64,000 bases of DNA from Flavobacteriaceae bacterium MAR_2010_188 (GCA_900104375.1 LT629302.1:744001-808000); one strand, 5' to 3'. Positions 45,532 through 54,011 are shown, counted from the stretch's first letter. Made by a program: numbers and translations. The notes: generated by a model not told the origin, from the sequence alone.

Positions 45532-46476
45532 ATGCAACATCTAACACCTTGGGTTGTACTAATATCCTATTTGCTTGCACTGCTGTTGATTGACTTTTTT
45601 ATATTACACAAAAAGAACAGAGAAACTTCAGCAAAGAGAGCCATTTTTGAAACTATTTTCTTTGTCTCCAATGCCTTATTGTTTTCGGGGTTGATTTATT
45701 GGTTTTATGACACCTCTCTTGTAGCAAATGCAAATAACCTCGAACCCTCACAAGCAGTCGTCAAATACTTAACAGGTTATCTTATTGAGCTCTCTTTAAG
45801 TGTTGACAATCTTTTCGTAATCGCCATCATCTTTACATCATTTAAAATCCCAAAAGAATATCAACATCAATTGCTATTTCTCGGCATTCTTGGAGCTATT
45901 GTATTTCGTGCACTATTAATTAGTGTTGGATTACTATTATTGGAGAAAATTCATGGTATGAGTATCATTTTTGGTTTGTTTTTATTGTTTACAGCATTCA
46001 AAATGTTGAAAAAAGAAAGTGAACACAAAGAAATTGAAGAACCAAAAGGGATTATGAAGTTATTCCACTTCAGTAAAGAATTGCATGGCGGAAAATACAT
46101 TACCAAGGTCAATGGAAAACGAGTTTTTACTGCACTTTTCGGAGCATTGATAACAATAGAATTCACCGATTTACTGTTTGCATTAGATAGTATTCCCGCA
46201 ATTTTTGCAGTAACAACCGACCCGTTTATTGTTTACAGTTCAAATATATTTGCCATTATGGGCTTAAGGTCACTTTACTTTTTCCTTTCAAATATGTTAG
46301 ATAAATTCGTTTATTTGAAGTACAGTGTTTTTGCCATACTTATATTTGTTTCGCTAGAATTGATGACAGCCAGCTTGATTGAAATTCCTGAATGGTTTTC
46401 GCTTTTGTTTATCGGAGTGTCCCTTTCTGTAGGGATTTATGTATCAACACTTAAAAAAAAACCTCATGGACATTAG
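45532..46476 (+). CDS. TerC family integral membrane protein
   Basis: A 314-residue protein with about nine helices. YLTGYLIELSLSVDNLFVIA and ALITIEFTDLLFALDSIPAI carry the acidic membrane residues of the family; IFAIMGLRSLYFFLSNML is also typical. TerC proteins are implicated in manganese export or tellurite resistance. Its end overlaps the MscS-like start by 11 bp. Confidence 0.93.
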   Translation: MQHLTPWVVLISYLLALLLIDFFILHKKNRETSAKRAIFETIFFVSNALLFSGLIYWFYDTSLVANANNLEPSQAVVKYLTGYLIELSLSVDNLFVIAIIFTSFKIPKEYQHQLLFLGILGAIVFRALLISVGLLLLEKIHGMSIIFGLFLLFTAFKMLKKESEHKEIEEPKGIMKLFHFSKELHGGKYITKVNGKRVFTALFGALITIEFTDLLFALDSIPAIFAVTTDPFIVYSSNIFAIMGLRSLYFFLSNMLDKFVYLKYSVFAILIFVSLELMTASLIEIPEWFSLLFIGVSLSVGIYVSTLKKKPHGH

Positions 46477-46948
46477 ACTTGTAGAAACAATAATTGCAAT
46501 AGCTTCATTCTTTATTTTAAGATTTGTGTCAATCAAATTGTTGGCCAATATTCAGAAAAAATACGATTATTCAAAGTATAGGATTAGACCACTTCTTAAG
46601 TCAATAAACTTATTCATTTTTATAACTCTGGTAATTGTATTAATAGCAATTTGGGGTGTTAAACAGACAAATATTTTGACCTTTATTACCTCTGCGCTCA
46701 CAATTGTAGGAATAGCATTAGTTGCACAATGGTCAATACTTTCAAACATATCATCAGCCATAGTTATTTTTATAAGTCATCCTGTTAAATTGGGAGAATA
46801 CATTACGATTATAGAAAAAGATTTCGATATTAAAGGACAAGTGTCTGATATTGGCCTGTTTTACGTGATTTTAAAAACAGAAAATAATGAAAAAATAGCG
46901 ATTCCTAACAACATTTTCTTACAGAAAGCTACCAAAGTGAATTTTTAA
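46466..46948 (+). CDS. MscS-like mechanosensitive channel, short
   Basis: ATG 46466 (MDIRLVETI) is preferred to an earlier in-frame ATG inside terC. The 160-residue protein has three helices and the pore-lining third helix (TSALTIVGIALVAQWSILSNISSAIVIF), then the start of the beta domain (GEYITIIEKDFDIKGQVSDI). The C-terminal domain is short, so this is a minimal MscS type. It would release solutes on osmotic shock. Confidence 0.88.
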   Translation: MDIRLVETIIAIASFFILRFVSIKLLANIQKKYDYSKYRIRPLLKSINLFIFITLVIVLIAIWGVKQTNILTFITSALTIVGIALVAQWSILSNISSAIVIFISHPVKLGEYITIIEKDFDIKGQVSDIGLFYVILKTENNEKIAIPNNIFLQKATKVNF

Positions 46949-47035
46949 AAAATGGTCTACTAAGGAAATTGGAATTAAATCCAAAATGGATCGTAAAAAA
47001 AATAGGAAATAAATTTAAGCTCGGGAAAGAGTAAA

Positions 47036-47175
47036 TGCGCACAACAACTTATATCACAAATAGTGCGAGTCTACGCTAAAATGAACCGCTTATGTCTTTA
47101 ATTAAGTAACTTGCTTTTCGAAAAGTTAATGCTTAAAAACCCGCTACTTTTCATATATAATAGTTGGCTAGCCGA
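47036..47175. repeat. attC-like intergenic hairpin element
   Basis: It opens with GCACAACAACTTATAT (from about 47039) and closes with ATATATAATAGTTGGCTAG (about 47152-47170), which pair imperfectly. The middle contains the inner palindrome TTTTCGAAAA (47115-47124) inside longer TTAA-flanked arms. The layout matches the element at 41619. It separates the MscS-like gene from the VOC gene. It is weaker than the elements at 41619 and 49852. Confidence 0.5.
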
Positions 47176-47206
47176 GTAGACATCTGCCAATAAACATTAA
47201 TACAAA

Positions 47207-47734
47207 ATGAAGAAGACAATATTAATAATATTAGCAATTGCGATATCATTCAGTTTTGGTTTCGCATATAAGACAATTATAACGAAACACTCTAAAGCCG
47301 AGACAAAAATGAAAAAAGTAACAGGTATTGGTGGAATCTTTTTTAAATGTAAAGACCCCAAAAAAATGAAAGAATGGTATGATGCCAATCTTGGTTTAAA
47401 CACAAATGAATATGGTGCTGTTTTTGAATGGAGACAAGGTGCTGACAGTACTAAAAAGGGGTTTTCCCAATGGAGCCCCTTTGCTGAAAAAACGAAATAT
47501 TTTGAGCCGTCAACGAAAGATTTTATGATTAATTACAGAGTTGAAAATCTGGAGGCATTTATTGAAGAACTCAAGAAAAACGGAGTGACTGTTGTTGACA
47601 CAATAGAAACAGTCGAATATGGCAAATTTGTTCACATTATGGACATAGAAGGCAACAAAATTGAATTATGGGAGCCAAACGATATAGAATTTGAAAAACT
47701 CGGTAAGCAAATAGGTGCAAAAACTACAAAATAA
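47207..47734 (+). CDS. VOC-family (glyoxalase-like) protein with membrane or signal N-terminus
   Basis: A 175-residue protein. The C-terminal ~140 residues are a complete glyoxalase/VOC domain: GIGGIFFKCKDPKKMKEWYD, WSPFAEKTKYFEPS, and the tail VHIMDIEGNKIELWEPND with a metal-type Glu. The first ~30 residues are a hydrophobic segment (LIILAIAISFSFGFAY) not usual for this cytosolic family. A second ATG (MKKVTGIGG) at residue 37 would give the normal start. Either the protein is exported or it is translated from the second ATG. Confidence 0.82.
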   Translation: MKKTILIILAIAISFSFGFAYKTIITKHSKAETKMKKVTGIGGIFFKCKDPKKMKEWYDANLGLNTNEYGAVFEWRQGADSTKKGFSQWSPFAEKTKYFEPSTKDFMINYRVENLEAFIEELKKNGVTVVDTIETVEYGKFVHIMDIEGNKIELWEPNDIEFEKLGKQIGAKTTK

Positions 47735-47779
47735 CCTAGCGAATAGGAAATTAAGAATATCAAATAAATATTATTTCTA

Positions 47780-47962
47780 ATGGCTGAAAAAAAATCAAAA
47801 CTGGCAGAAATAAAAACAAAACAAACTACGGAAAGCGTTGAGGATTTTATCAATTCCCTTAATAAATGGCAAAAACGAAAGGACAGCTTCGTGCTTGTGG
47901 AAATGATGAAAAAGGCAAGTGGAGAAGATGCGAAAATGTGGGGTGCATTTTCATTGTCATAG
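47780..47962 (+). pseudogene. Truncated DUF1801 family gene
   Basis: The 60 residues include SVEDFINSLNKWQKRKDSFV and EMMKKASGEDAKMWGAF, the N-terminal third of DUF1801 proteins, which normally run to about 130-140 residues. The frame then ends at 47960-47962, and no recognisable continuation is present in the next 200 bp. It looks like a truncation or frameshift. It could be expressed as a short protein but is unlikely to be functional. Confidence 0.75.
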
Positions 47963-48192
47963 TATTCCACGTTATAAAGGAGATATGGAAAATCCAAAGG
48001 GTGGTATAAGACATTGTTTAGAAGGAAAAGGGAACTATTAGAGCGGGCTAAAATACCCTGTATTTTTTATCGTAAATTCTCGTCTGAATACGATAATCTT
48101 TACGGATTTTCTATACCTTATTATTGTTTGCTAAATCAGTTGCTTATTCATGTACCGAGGCATGAGTCTCGTAACGACCAACCATCGACTAT

Positions 48193-48975
48193 ATGATAAA
48201 ATTCTTTAGAAAAATTCGTAAAAGATTGCTGACTGAAAGCAAGTTCAGCAAGTATCTGCTTTATGCAATAGGCGAGATTTTACTGGTGGTTATCGGAATA
48301 CTTATTGCATTATCGATTAATAATTGGAATGAACAACGTAAAGATATTCTTCAAGAGCAAAAAATACTTCTACAGTTAAAATCGGATTTTAATAAGAATC
48401 TTGAGCAATTAGATGTGAAGATTTCAATGCGGTCAGATATTCTTCAAGCTTCTATAAAATTATTAGGGTATATTGATAATCCGGAATTTGTGGAATTTGA
48501 TAGTATTATTCAACAGCTTTCTTTTCTTATAACAGATCCCACTTTTGACCCGATAAGAGATAATCTAATTGAATCTGGAAATTTACATTTAATTAGACAT
48601 GACAGCTTAAGACTAAAATTGACTAATTGGTCTACTGATGTATATCAATTACAGGAAGTAGAGCTTGAATATCAAAAAGTAAGAACGGCAATAATAATCC
48701 CATTCTACGAAAAAACAGGCTTGCATAGGAACATTATCAATACATTTTGGAAAGATATCCCAATATTCGCTTTAAATAAAACGGCAGCTCTAGAACGGCA
48801 AATAGGCAATACTAAAAAAGAACTAAATGTTAGCGCAATTTTAAATAATATAGAATTAGAGGGTATTGTGGCAGATTCATTCAGTTGGAGTAATATAGGG
48901 AATATTCAGTCTTTAGCCTTGAGGAATCAAATTCTTGAAATATTAAACCTAATAGACAGTGAAATTAAAGAATAA
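48193..48975 (+). CDS. DUF6090 family membrane protein, paralogue 1
   Basis: A 260-residue protein with the family head MIKFFRKIRKRLL then SKFSKYLLYAIGEI and the membrane helix LLVVIGILIALSI, followed by NNWNEQRKD. Basic residues lie before the helix, so the long helical C-terminal part faces the periplasm. The C-terminal half shares DPTFDPI, SGN and a common helical core with the paralogue at 54046. The function of the family is unknown. It is the first of four paralogues in 8 kb. Confidence 0.9.
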   Translation: MIKFFRKIRKRLLTESKFSKYLLYAIGEILLVVIGILIALSINNWNEQRKDILQEQKILLQLKSDFNKNLEQLDVKISMRSDILQASIKLLGYIDNPEFVEFDSIIQQLSFLITDPTFDPIRDNLIESGNLHLIRHDSLRLKLTNWSTDVYQLQEVELEYQKVRTAIIIPFYEKTGLHRNIINTFWKDIPIFALNKTAALERQIGNTKKELNVSAILNNIELEGIVADSFSWSNIGNIQSLALRNQILEILNLIDSEIKE

Positions 48976-49111
48976 CCAAAAGCTAACAATGTCCATGTGT
49001 CCATGTTGAGAAAATCTCACCCCGTCACAAGAACGTAGCCTTAGCGAACTCTTCAAGCACTCACACTAATCTACCTGTCCGTATTAGGCTCTTTCCCTAA
49101 GAAGTCAAATT

Positions 49112-49251
49112 TTCCTCCCAAAAAACGAAGTTAAATAGGATTAGCAATTGGTTATTGATCCATTATTGCGGTTTTCCTTTATCTAGATTTGTAGGAATTA
49201 TTAACTTACCTACAAAATGGAAATATAAACACAAAGTATATACAGTTGTTG
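49112..49251. repeat. 140-bp direct repeat, copy A, with a promoter box
   Basis: This segment is nearly the same as 52362-52501. Both begin near AAAAAACGAAGTTAAA, share TTATTGATCCATTAT and TTACCTACAAAATG, and end GTTGTTG. Their offset is a constant 3250 bp, so there is no net length change. TAGATTTG (49184-49191) is an exact -7 promoter box; copy B has TATTTTTA at the same place. It leads into the cupin gene. Confidence 0.85.
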
Positions 49252-49255
49252 CAAG
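49244..49255 (+). repeat. 5' boundary of the cupin cassette
   Basis: AGTTGTTGCAAG at 49244-49255 is the exact reverse complement of CTTGCAACAACT at 49854-49865. The two flank the cupin gene as the 5' boundary and the R''-like box of its hairpin element. This pairing between the 5' cassette edge and its own 3' box is what integron gene cassettes show. Confidence 0.7.
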
Positions 49256-49335
49256 TAATTGTGCCCATTAAACAGATTAAAATTATATGATATTTTAAAT
49301 ATTTTCCTTAATTTAATTCCTTAAAAATCAACACA

Positions 49336-49815
49336 ATGAAAACTACTAAAGTTAAACCGTACAAAAGGAACATGGTTACCCTTGCTTTTGTTTTTTTAGC
49401 AATCGGCTTGAATGCTCAGAGTAATGTCATTTCTGACACAGATGCTTCATTTGCCACAACCATTGATAATAAAGATTTAAAATGGTTACCGGCTCCAGAT
49501 TTCTTTCCAGGGTGTTCCTTTACAATACTTCATGGCGATATATCTGAACCTAATTTGGATTTTTTCTTTAAAATAGAACCTAATACCGAAGTTGTGAATC
49601 ACACACATAATTCAGCTGAACGAATGATTTTAATGTCAGGAGATTTGGAGGTTCAATACCAAGGAGAAAAACCTGTGGTATTAAAAGCTGGCACTTATGC
49701 GTATGGCCCTGCAGGAAAGCCACATAAAGCGAAATGCCTAGATAATGGCCCTTGTGTTTTATTTGTCGCTATGGTCGACCCTTTTGATGCAGTGCCTATT
49801 ACAAAAAAAGAATAA
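49336..49815 (+). CDS. Secreted cupin-domain protein
   Basis: A 159-residue protein with a signal peptide (MVTLAFVFLAIGLNAQ after a basic start). The cupin motifs are HTHNSAERMILMSGDLEVQY (His pair, Glu) and YAYGPAGKPHKAKC (second His). It binds a metal and may be an enzyme or a ligand-binding protein; substrate unknown. It lies alone between matching 12-bp inverted boxes, with repeat A as its likely promoter. Confidence 0.88.
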   Translation: MKTTKVKPYKRNMVTLAFVFLAIGLNAQSNVISDTDASFATTIDNKDLKWLPAPDFFPGCSFTILHGDISEPNLDFFFKIEPNTEVVNHTHNSAERMILMSGDLEVQYQGEKPVVLKAGTYAYGPAGKPHKAKCLDNGPCVLFVAMVDPFDAVPITKKE

Positions 49816-49851
49816 GGTAGTTTTTGAAATCCATACAATCAAAAAAGGAAC

Positions 49852-50027
49852 TACTTGCAACAACTTGTATTGTTCATTGCTTCTGAATTTCCGATCGGAA
49901 ATTCCTCGCACTTTTACTATCTTGTTTTCTTAATCGGAAAAACCTCGGACACATCCAATGTTGATTGTTTTTTATTTTGGTCTAGTAAAGTCGCAACAAA
50001 ACAATGCACAAACAAGTTAGGCGCAGG
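49852..50027 (+). repeat. attC-like hairpin element behind the cupin gene
   Basis: It opens with CTTGCAACAACT (49854-49865), contains a perfect 20-bp palindrome at 49885-49904 and closes with GTTAGGC inside CAAGTTAGGCGCAGGC (50012-50027), which fits the integron core GTTRRRY. The opening box is complementary to the boundary in front of the gene (49244), not to its own closing box; that is the arrangement of a cassette inserted in an array. Confidence 0.7.
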
Positions 50028-50051
50028 CATAATCACCCAAACAATTGAGCT

Positions 50052-50876
50052 ATGATCTATCGTTACATAGCACCAAGTCCAGCCTTGCAGGAGTATATAA
50101 GGGATTATTTAATCGCTCATTTTATATTCGCTAAAGATCAAGATATACCCTTTAAACCTTATTCACCAAAACCTGAACAAACCATCACCTTTCTGCCAAA
50201 AGGTAACCTAACTGTCAATAATCCACTGAATGGAGAAAACCGAATGGCGCCTGCAGTCTCCATCTGCGGACAGCAGGTATCGAGATATAACTTTTATTTG
50301 ACTTCAGAATACCTGATGTTGAGGGTGCACTTTCATCCAGGTGTACTTTACCGTTTGCTGGGCATTCCGCTTTCCGAGTTTACCGACTCCTGGTTTGATG
50401 CTCCGTCTGTCATTAGCCGCGAAATACAGGAAGTTAATGAACGCCTTGCCAATTGCCAGAATTATGCTCAAATGATTGCGGTTGTAGAGGATTATCTGAT
50501 AAACATGATACAAAAAGTAAAGGCAGACACACACCCTCTGGATCAAGTTGCTTCTTGTCTGTTTACAAACCCATCCCGATTTTCTTTGGACTGGCTGGCA
50601 AAGCAGTCCTGCTTATGTCCACGACAGTTTAATCGCAAGTTCACTGAAAGAATGGGTGTTGGCCCTAAGCTGTACAGCCGTATCGTGCGTTTTTATAAAG
50701 CCTATCAATACAAAGAAATGAATCCCGGGGAAGACTGGCTGTCGATTGCATTGTTGTTTGGCTATGCTGATTATCAGCACATGGTCAAAGATTTTAAGGA
50801 ATTTGCGCATGAAACTCCTAACCTATGGATCAATCAGGACGACCAATCTCCTGAGAGACTTTTGAAGCTTGAATAA
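50052..50876 (+). CDS. AraC-family transcriptional regulator
   Basis: A 274-residue regulator with a cupin-like sensor part (LQEYIRDYLIAHFIF, VHFHPGVLYRLLGIPLSEF) and a C-terminal double helix-turn-helix: SLDWLAKQSCLCPRQFNRKF and LSIALLFGYADYQHMVKDFK. The ligand is unknown. It begins 25 bp after the attC-like element and converges with the Tat cupin gene at 50983. Confidence 0.9.
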   Translation: MIYRYIAPSPALQEYIRDYLIAHFIFAKDQDIPFKPYSPKPEQTITFLPKGNLTVNNPLNGENRMAPAVSICGQQVSRYNFYLTSEYLMLRVHFHPGVLYRLLGIPLSEFTDSWFDAPSVISREIQEVNERLANCQNYAQMIAVVEDYLINMIQKVKADTHPLDQVASCLFTNPSRFSLDWLAKQSCLCPRQFNRKFTERMGVGPKLYSRIVRFYKAYQYKEMNPGEDWLSIALLFGYADYQHMVKDFKEFAHETPNLWINQDDQSPERLLKLE

Positions 50877-50982
50877 AATAGTTGAGTATTTAGTTAAAGC
50901 AGCTCCGGAACAAAACAAGATTTTATGTTGAAGTACATGGGCCTGTTACGGCTAAACTTGCAGACTCTTATTAGTTGCAGAT

Positions 50983-51579
50983 TTAGCTGAGAGCAAGGGG
51001 AGGACCTACTACTTTCATACCATGGGCAGCAAATAATTGTTCTGCTTCTTGCGGTGTTGGTGGGCGAGTCATAGCACAACTCTTCATAAAAAATTCCTCA
51101 AGCGATCCTGCTGGCTGAATAGCCAAAAGCAACGTCCCGGGTTTATCTCCCACATAAGCCCACACATGTGGAATCATACGAGGAGCAAAGAGTGAATCGC
51201 CGGGCCGCAGTACGAATTTCTCATCGCCAACCTCAAAAGCAAATTCTCCTTCTATGGCGTAAAACCATTCATCCTGTTCGTAATGAAAATGACGGGGTGG
51301 CCCGCCTTGGCTCATTTTGGCGTGTTCGAAAGAAAAAAAAGACCCATCCGTGTCCTTACCGGAAACCTTGATCTGAAAGGGGATCACGCCCCAGATCATT
51401 AATTCCTCATTAAAACGATTTTCACCATTTGGAACATACACCGCTTTTCTAGCCCTTGCGCCTTTGAACCCTGGCGGCGCTGAGTTGGCTATTGTTCTAT
51501 TTGCGCATCCGGCCATACCGCCGGTTACCGCTACTGCCGTACCAATGCCGGCAAGTTTCACAAACTGTTTTCTGTTCAT
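50983..51579 (-). CDS. Cupin-domain lipoprotein (quercetin-dioxygenase-like)
   Basis: A 198-residue protein with NRKQFVKLAGIGTAVAV then GGMAGC, a signal that could pass the Tat or Sec route with lipidation at the Cys. The cupin holds HFHYEQDEWFYAIEGEFAFE (His, Glu ligands) and a later MIPHVWAYVG (His). It resembles small quercetin 2,3-dioxygenase-like cupins. It converges with the AraC gene, so it is not its operon partner. Confidence 0.88.
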   Translation of the reverse strand: MNRKQFVKLAGIGTAVAVTGGMAGCANRTIANSAPPGFKGARARKAVYVPNGENRFNEELMIWGVIPFQIKVSGKDTDGSFFSFEHAKMSQGGPPRHFHYEQDEWFYAIEGEFAFEVGDEKFVLRPGDSLFAPRMIPHVWAYVGDKPGTLLLAIQPAGSLEEFFMKSCAMTRPPTPQEAEQLFAAHGMKVVGPPLALS

Positions 51580-51831
51580 TATTGTTAATTTTGTTTGTTT
51601 TAGATGATGACCACTATGAAAAGCAAAATTACCTTTTTGTAGAACGGAGGTGGTGGTATAAAAAAGACATTTTACAGCAGTTGGTCAGTTGCCATCATAT
51701 TACAGAGCAAGCTTTGCAGGTGGTAACGTACCGCATCCTGTGTCTAACACAGCGTTTATAAAATAGTGGCGATAGTATTAAACGGAACAGCGATCCTTGA
51801 TCAATGACAAAGCAGAAGCTAGTCTGATGGA

Positions 51832-52203
51832 ACACAGTCATGGAAGTTTTTTACTGTTGCCTTAGGACTTTGGATGTCTGCCGAAGATTATGCAACTTTT
51901 ACGCAAATGTGGATGAATGATGGAGAAATTAATGGTGTATAATTTTTAGAGAAATCAATAGTCGAAGAAGCCCTCAAAATTCAGTCTAACACATACGGTG
52001 AGAAATTATTTGGACATGGATATGGTTGGTTTATTGATGAAGAACCTTTAATCTTCAGATATGGAGGAAGTGAGGGTGGTGTTGGAATCGGCTATCCCGA
52101 AAGGGAGACCATCGTATTTTATTTAACCCATTGTTCGGGCGGTAATCTTAAAAGGTAATTCCAAGACGAATTGGATAGAATATGGTTCCCAAACGATAAT
52201 TAA
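51832..52203 (+). pseudogene. Broken serine beta-lactamase-like gene, C-terminal part
   Basis: One frame reads GLWMSAEDYATFTQMWMNDG, has a TAA, continues FLEKSIVEEALKIQ then GHGYGWFIDEEP and GGVGIGYPE, has another TAA, and ends ELDRIWFPND. These are the C-terminal elements of class-C beta-lactamase-like serine hydrolases. The SxxK half is missing and two internal stops are present, so it is dead. The preceding 51600-51831 stretch is not recognised. Confidence 0.8.
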
Positions 52204-52361
52204 AACAGCTTAAAACAAGGTATAAAATGCAATAAAACGCATTTTTCTGCTGAACGTTAGTCACAATATGAAAAACTGTATTTTCCTGAAATAGGTTGAC
52301 TAAAAATCAAACCTTTTAGCAACATACCTAATTAAAGACAAAAATCAGCACTGCCGAAAAA

Positions 52362-52501
52362 CTTCCTGCAAAAAACGAAGTTAAACAGGATTAGAAACTG
52401 GTTATTGATCCATTATGGCGGTTTTTCTTGAACTATTTTTATAGGAATTATTATCTTACCTACAAAATGAAAATTTAAACACTAACTATATTCAGTTGTT
52501 G
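52362..52501. repeat. 140-bp direct repeat, copy B
   Basis: Copy of 49112-49251, offset exactly 3250 bp, with TATTTTTA at 52434-52441 where copy A has the exact -7 box. It ends at GTTGTTG (52495-52501) as copy A does. It leads into the DUF6090-carbohydrate-binding fusion gene. Confidence 0.85.
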
Positions 52502-52535
52502 TCCTTCAGTATCAGAAAACGCCAATCAATGATAA

Positions 52536-52572
52536 TATCGAAACTATATTTTGCAAAGCAAAATCAAATGTA
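52536..52572. repeat. Short repeat upstream of a DUF6090 gene
   Basis: TATCGAAACTATATTTTGCAAAGCAAAATCAAA recurs with small changes at 54956-54990, in both cases about 60-120 bp before a DUF6090 gene. It also follows an ATGATAA word in both places, which resembles a decayed MIK start of another paralogue. Confidence 0.65.
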
Positions 52573-52631
52573 CGGTGGACATTGAGTTGAGATAGCCTTT
52601 TGCGGACCAAATCAATGCTTAAATTAAACCA

Positions 52632-53912
52632 ATGATTAAGTTTTTTAGACGAATTCGTAAAAATCTTTTGACCAATAATAAGTTCAGCAAGTATCTGATC
52701 TATGCCGTTGGTGAAATTATTCTTGTTGTAATCGGGATTTTGATTGCGCTTCAAATCAATAATTGGAACCAAAATAAAATTGAACAAGTTGCTTTAAGCG
52801 GATATCTAAACAGCATTTCCAATAATATTGAAACAGATATTAAGAAGCTAGAATTTCTAAAAACTAGTAGAAGCGATGAAATTTCGAGGATACCCTTGGT
52901 ATCCTATATGATTTTTGATGAAGGCGATCTAGAGAGAACCGATATTAATTTTGCTTCAGAAACGTTAACCGCCATATCGGATCTAGATTATTTTACTCCA
53001 AATTTAAGCGGATTCGAATCCATTAAAAATTCAGGATTTCTAAGCAAGTTGCAGGGCCAAGACATAGAAAATCTAATCTATCAGTATTACAATCTTGTAC
53101 AAGAAATTGTTACAAAAGAAAAAGATTATAATGATATACTTCGTACTGCATTCAGTAATTTTTCTAATCAGGGATTTGAAAACATCATGTATATCAACTA
53201 TCCCGATTATATAGGTGATACTACCCAATTAACAGAACTACAACCATATTTAAAAGAAATCCTTTTTCACCCCACAGCCATTGCTCTGTATAACCAAACT
53301 TATTTTAAATCACCCTCATTGATAGTCAATTATGAGAATCTCGCGATTATTGGAAAAGAGATTATCCGTATGATCGATGATGATCGTAGAACTTTTGATG
53401 ATATAACCATTAAAAACCTTGAGAATATTTTTGAAATTAATGGTGCAGTAGGTTACCCAAATGTCCTTGTAAATGGTGCTACATACAGCCAATTTTATGA
53501 TTATGGTGTTGCTTCAGCTGGGAATATTCCTTTTGATTTGACTTGGGGAATCAATGAGATGATCATCAGTACCCCAAAAATCGATTGGGCATTTGTCTAT
53601 TTTAGAATCCCTTCTAATGCGTTGATTGAAAGACCTTCAAAAGACTTTTCTGTTTACAACACTTTAAAAGTAGAGTTAAAAGGAAAAAGTGGTGGTGAAA
53701 CTGTTACTATTGTATTAAAAGATTCAAACGATCCAGATGATGGGAGTGAAATCAATGTTCCATTAACGCTTACTGATGCATGGAAAGTCTATGAAATACC
53801 GCTCTCTGCATTTAAAACCGCCGAATTAAAAGAGCTATTTGTAGTGGGTGGTTTACTATTTTCAGGCGATGCTAAAACGGTAAGCATCAAAAACCTTGAA
53901 TTTAGTAAGTGA
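52632..53912 (+). CDS. DUF6090 protein fused to a carbohydrate-binding-like domain
   Basis: A 426-residue protein. The head (MIKFFRRIRKNLLTNNKFSK, membrane helix, INNWNQ) is DUF6090, and the middle to residue ~270 is helical. From residue ~274 (GYPNVLVNG) a beta-sandwich-like region follows with YNTLKVELKGKSGGETVTIV, LKDSNDPDDGSEINVPL, WKVYEIPLSAF and VSIKNLEF, which resembles CBM11/CIA30-type galactose-binding-like folds. The usual family length is about 250. The topology places the extra domain outside the membrane. The fold is inferred from pattern. Confidence 0.82.
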   Translation: MIKFFRRIRKNLLTNNKFSKYLIYAVGEIILVVIGILIALQINNWNQNKIEQVALSGYLNSISNNIETDIKKLEFLKTSRSDEISRIPLVSYMIFDEGDLERTDINFASETLTAISDLDYFTPNLSGFESIKNSGFLSKLQGQDIENLIYQYYNLVQEIVTKEKDYNDILRTAFSNFSNQGFENIMYINYPDYIGDTTQLTELQPYLKEILFHPTAIALYNQTYFKSPSLIVNYENLAIIGKEIIRMIDDDRRTFDDITIKNLENIFEINGAVGYPNVLVNGATYSQFYDYGVASAGNIPFDLTWGINEMIISTPKIDWAFVYFRIPSNALIERPSKDFSVYNTLKVELKGKSGGETVTIVLKDSNDPDDGSEINVPLTLTDAWKVYEIPLSAFKTAELKELFVVGGLLFSGDAKTVSIKNLEFSK

Positions 53913-53990
53913 AAATTTACAATATGATCAATCAAGCAGTTCATGATAAAATTCTTTAGCTATCTGAACATAATCCCGATAAATCGGCAT

Positions 53991-54011
53991 CAAAGGTCTA
54001 CTAGACCTTTG
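53991..54011. repeat. Perfect inverted repeat between DUF6090 genes
   Basis: CAAAGGTCTA and TAGACCTTTG are perfect 10-bp arms around one C. It lies 34 bp before the TTG start of the next paralogue, next to a CCGAT/ATCGG repeat at 53976-53987. It could be a regulator site. The stretch also contains a decayed MIKFF-like start (53944). Confidence 0.7.

Noticed and set aside
50877-50960. A matching attC-like box behind the AraC gene (GCCTG ... TAAACTTG)
   Set aside because: It is only a loose match to the complement of GTTAGGCGCAGGC, with four extra bases; it could be chance.
51492-51761. An 89-codon ORF antisense to the Tat-type cupin start
   Set aside because: The first part is a shadow of the cupin gene; the tail (ERRWWYKKDILQQLVSC) is not recognised, so I could not support a gene or a relic family.
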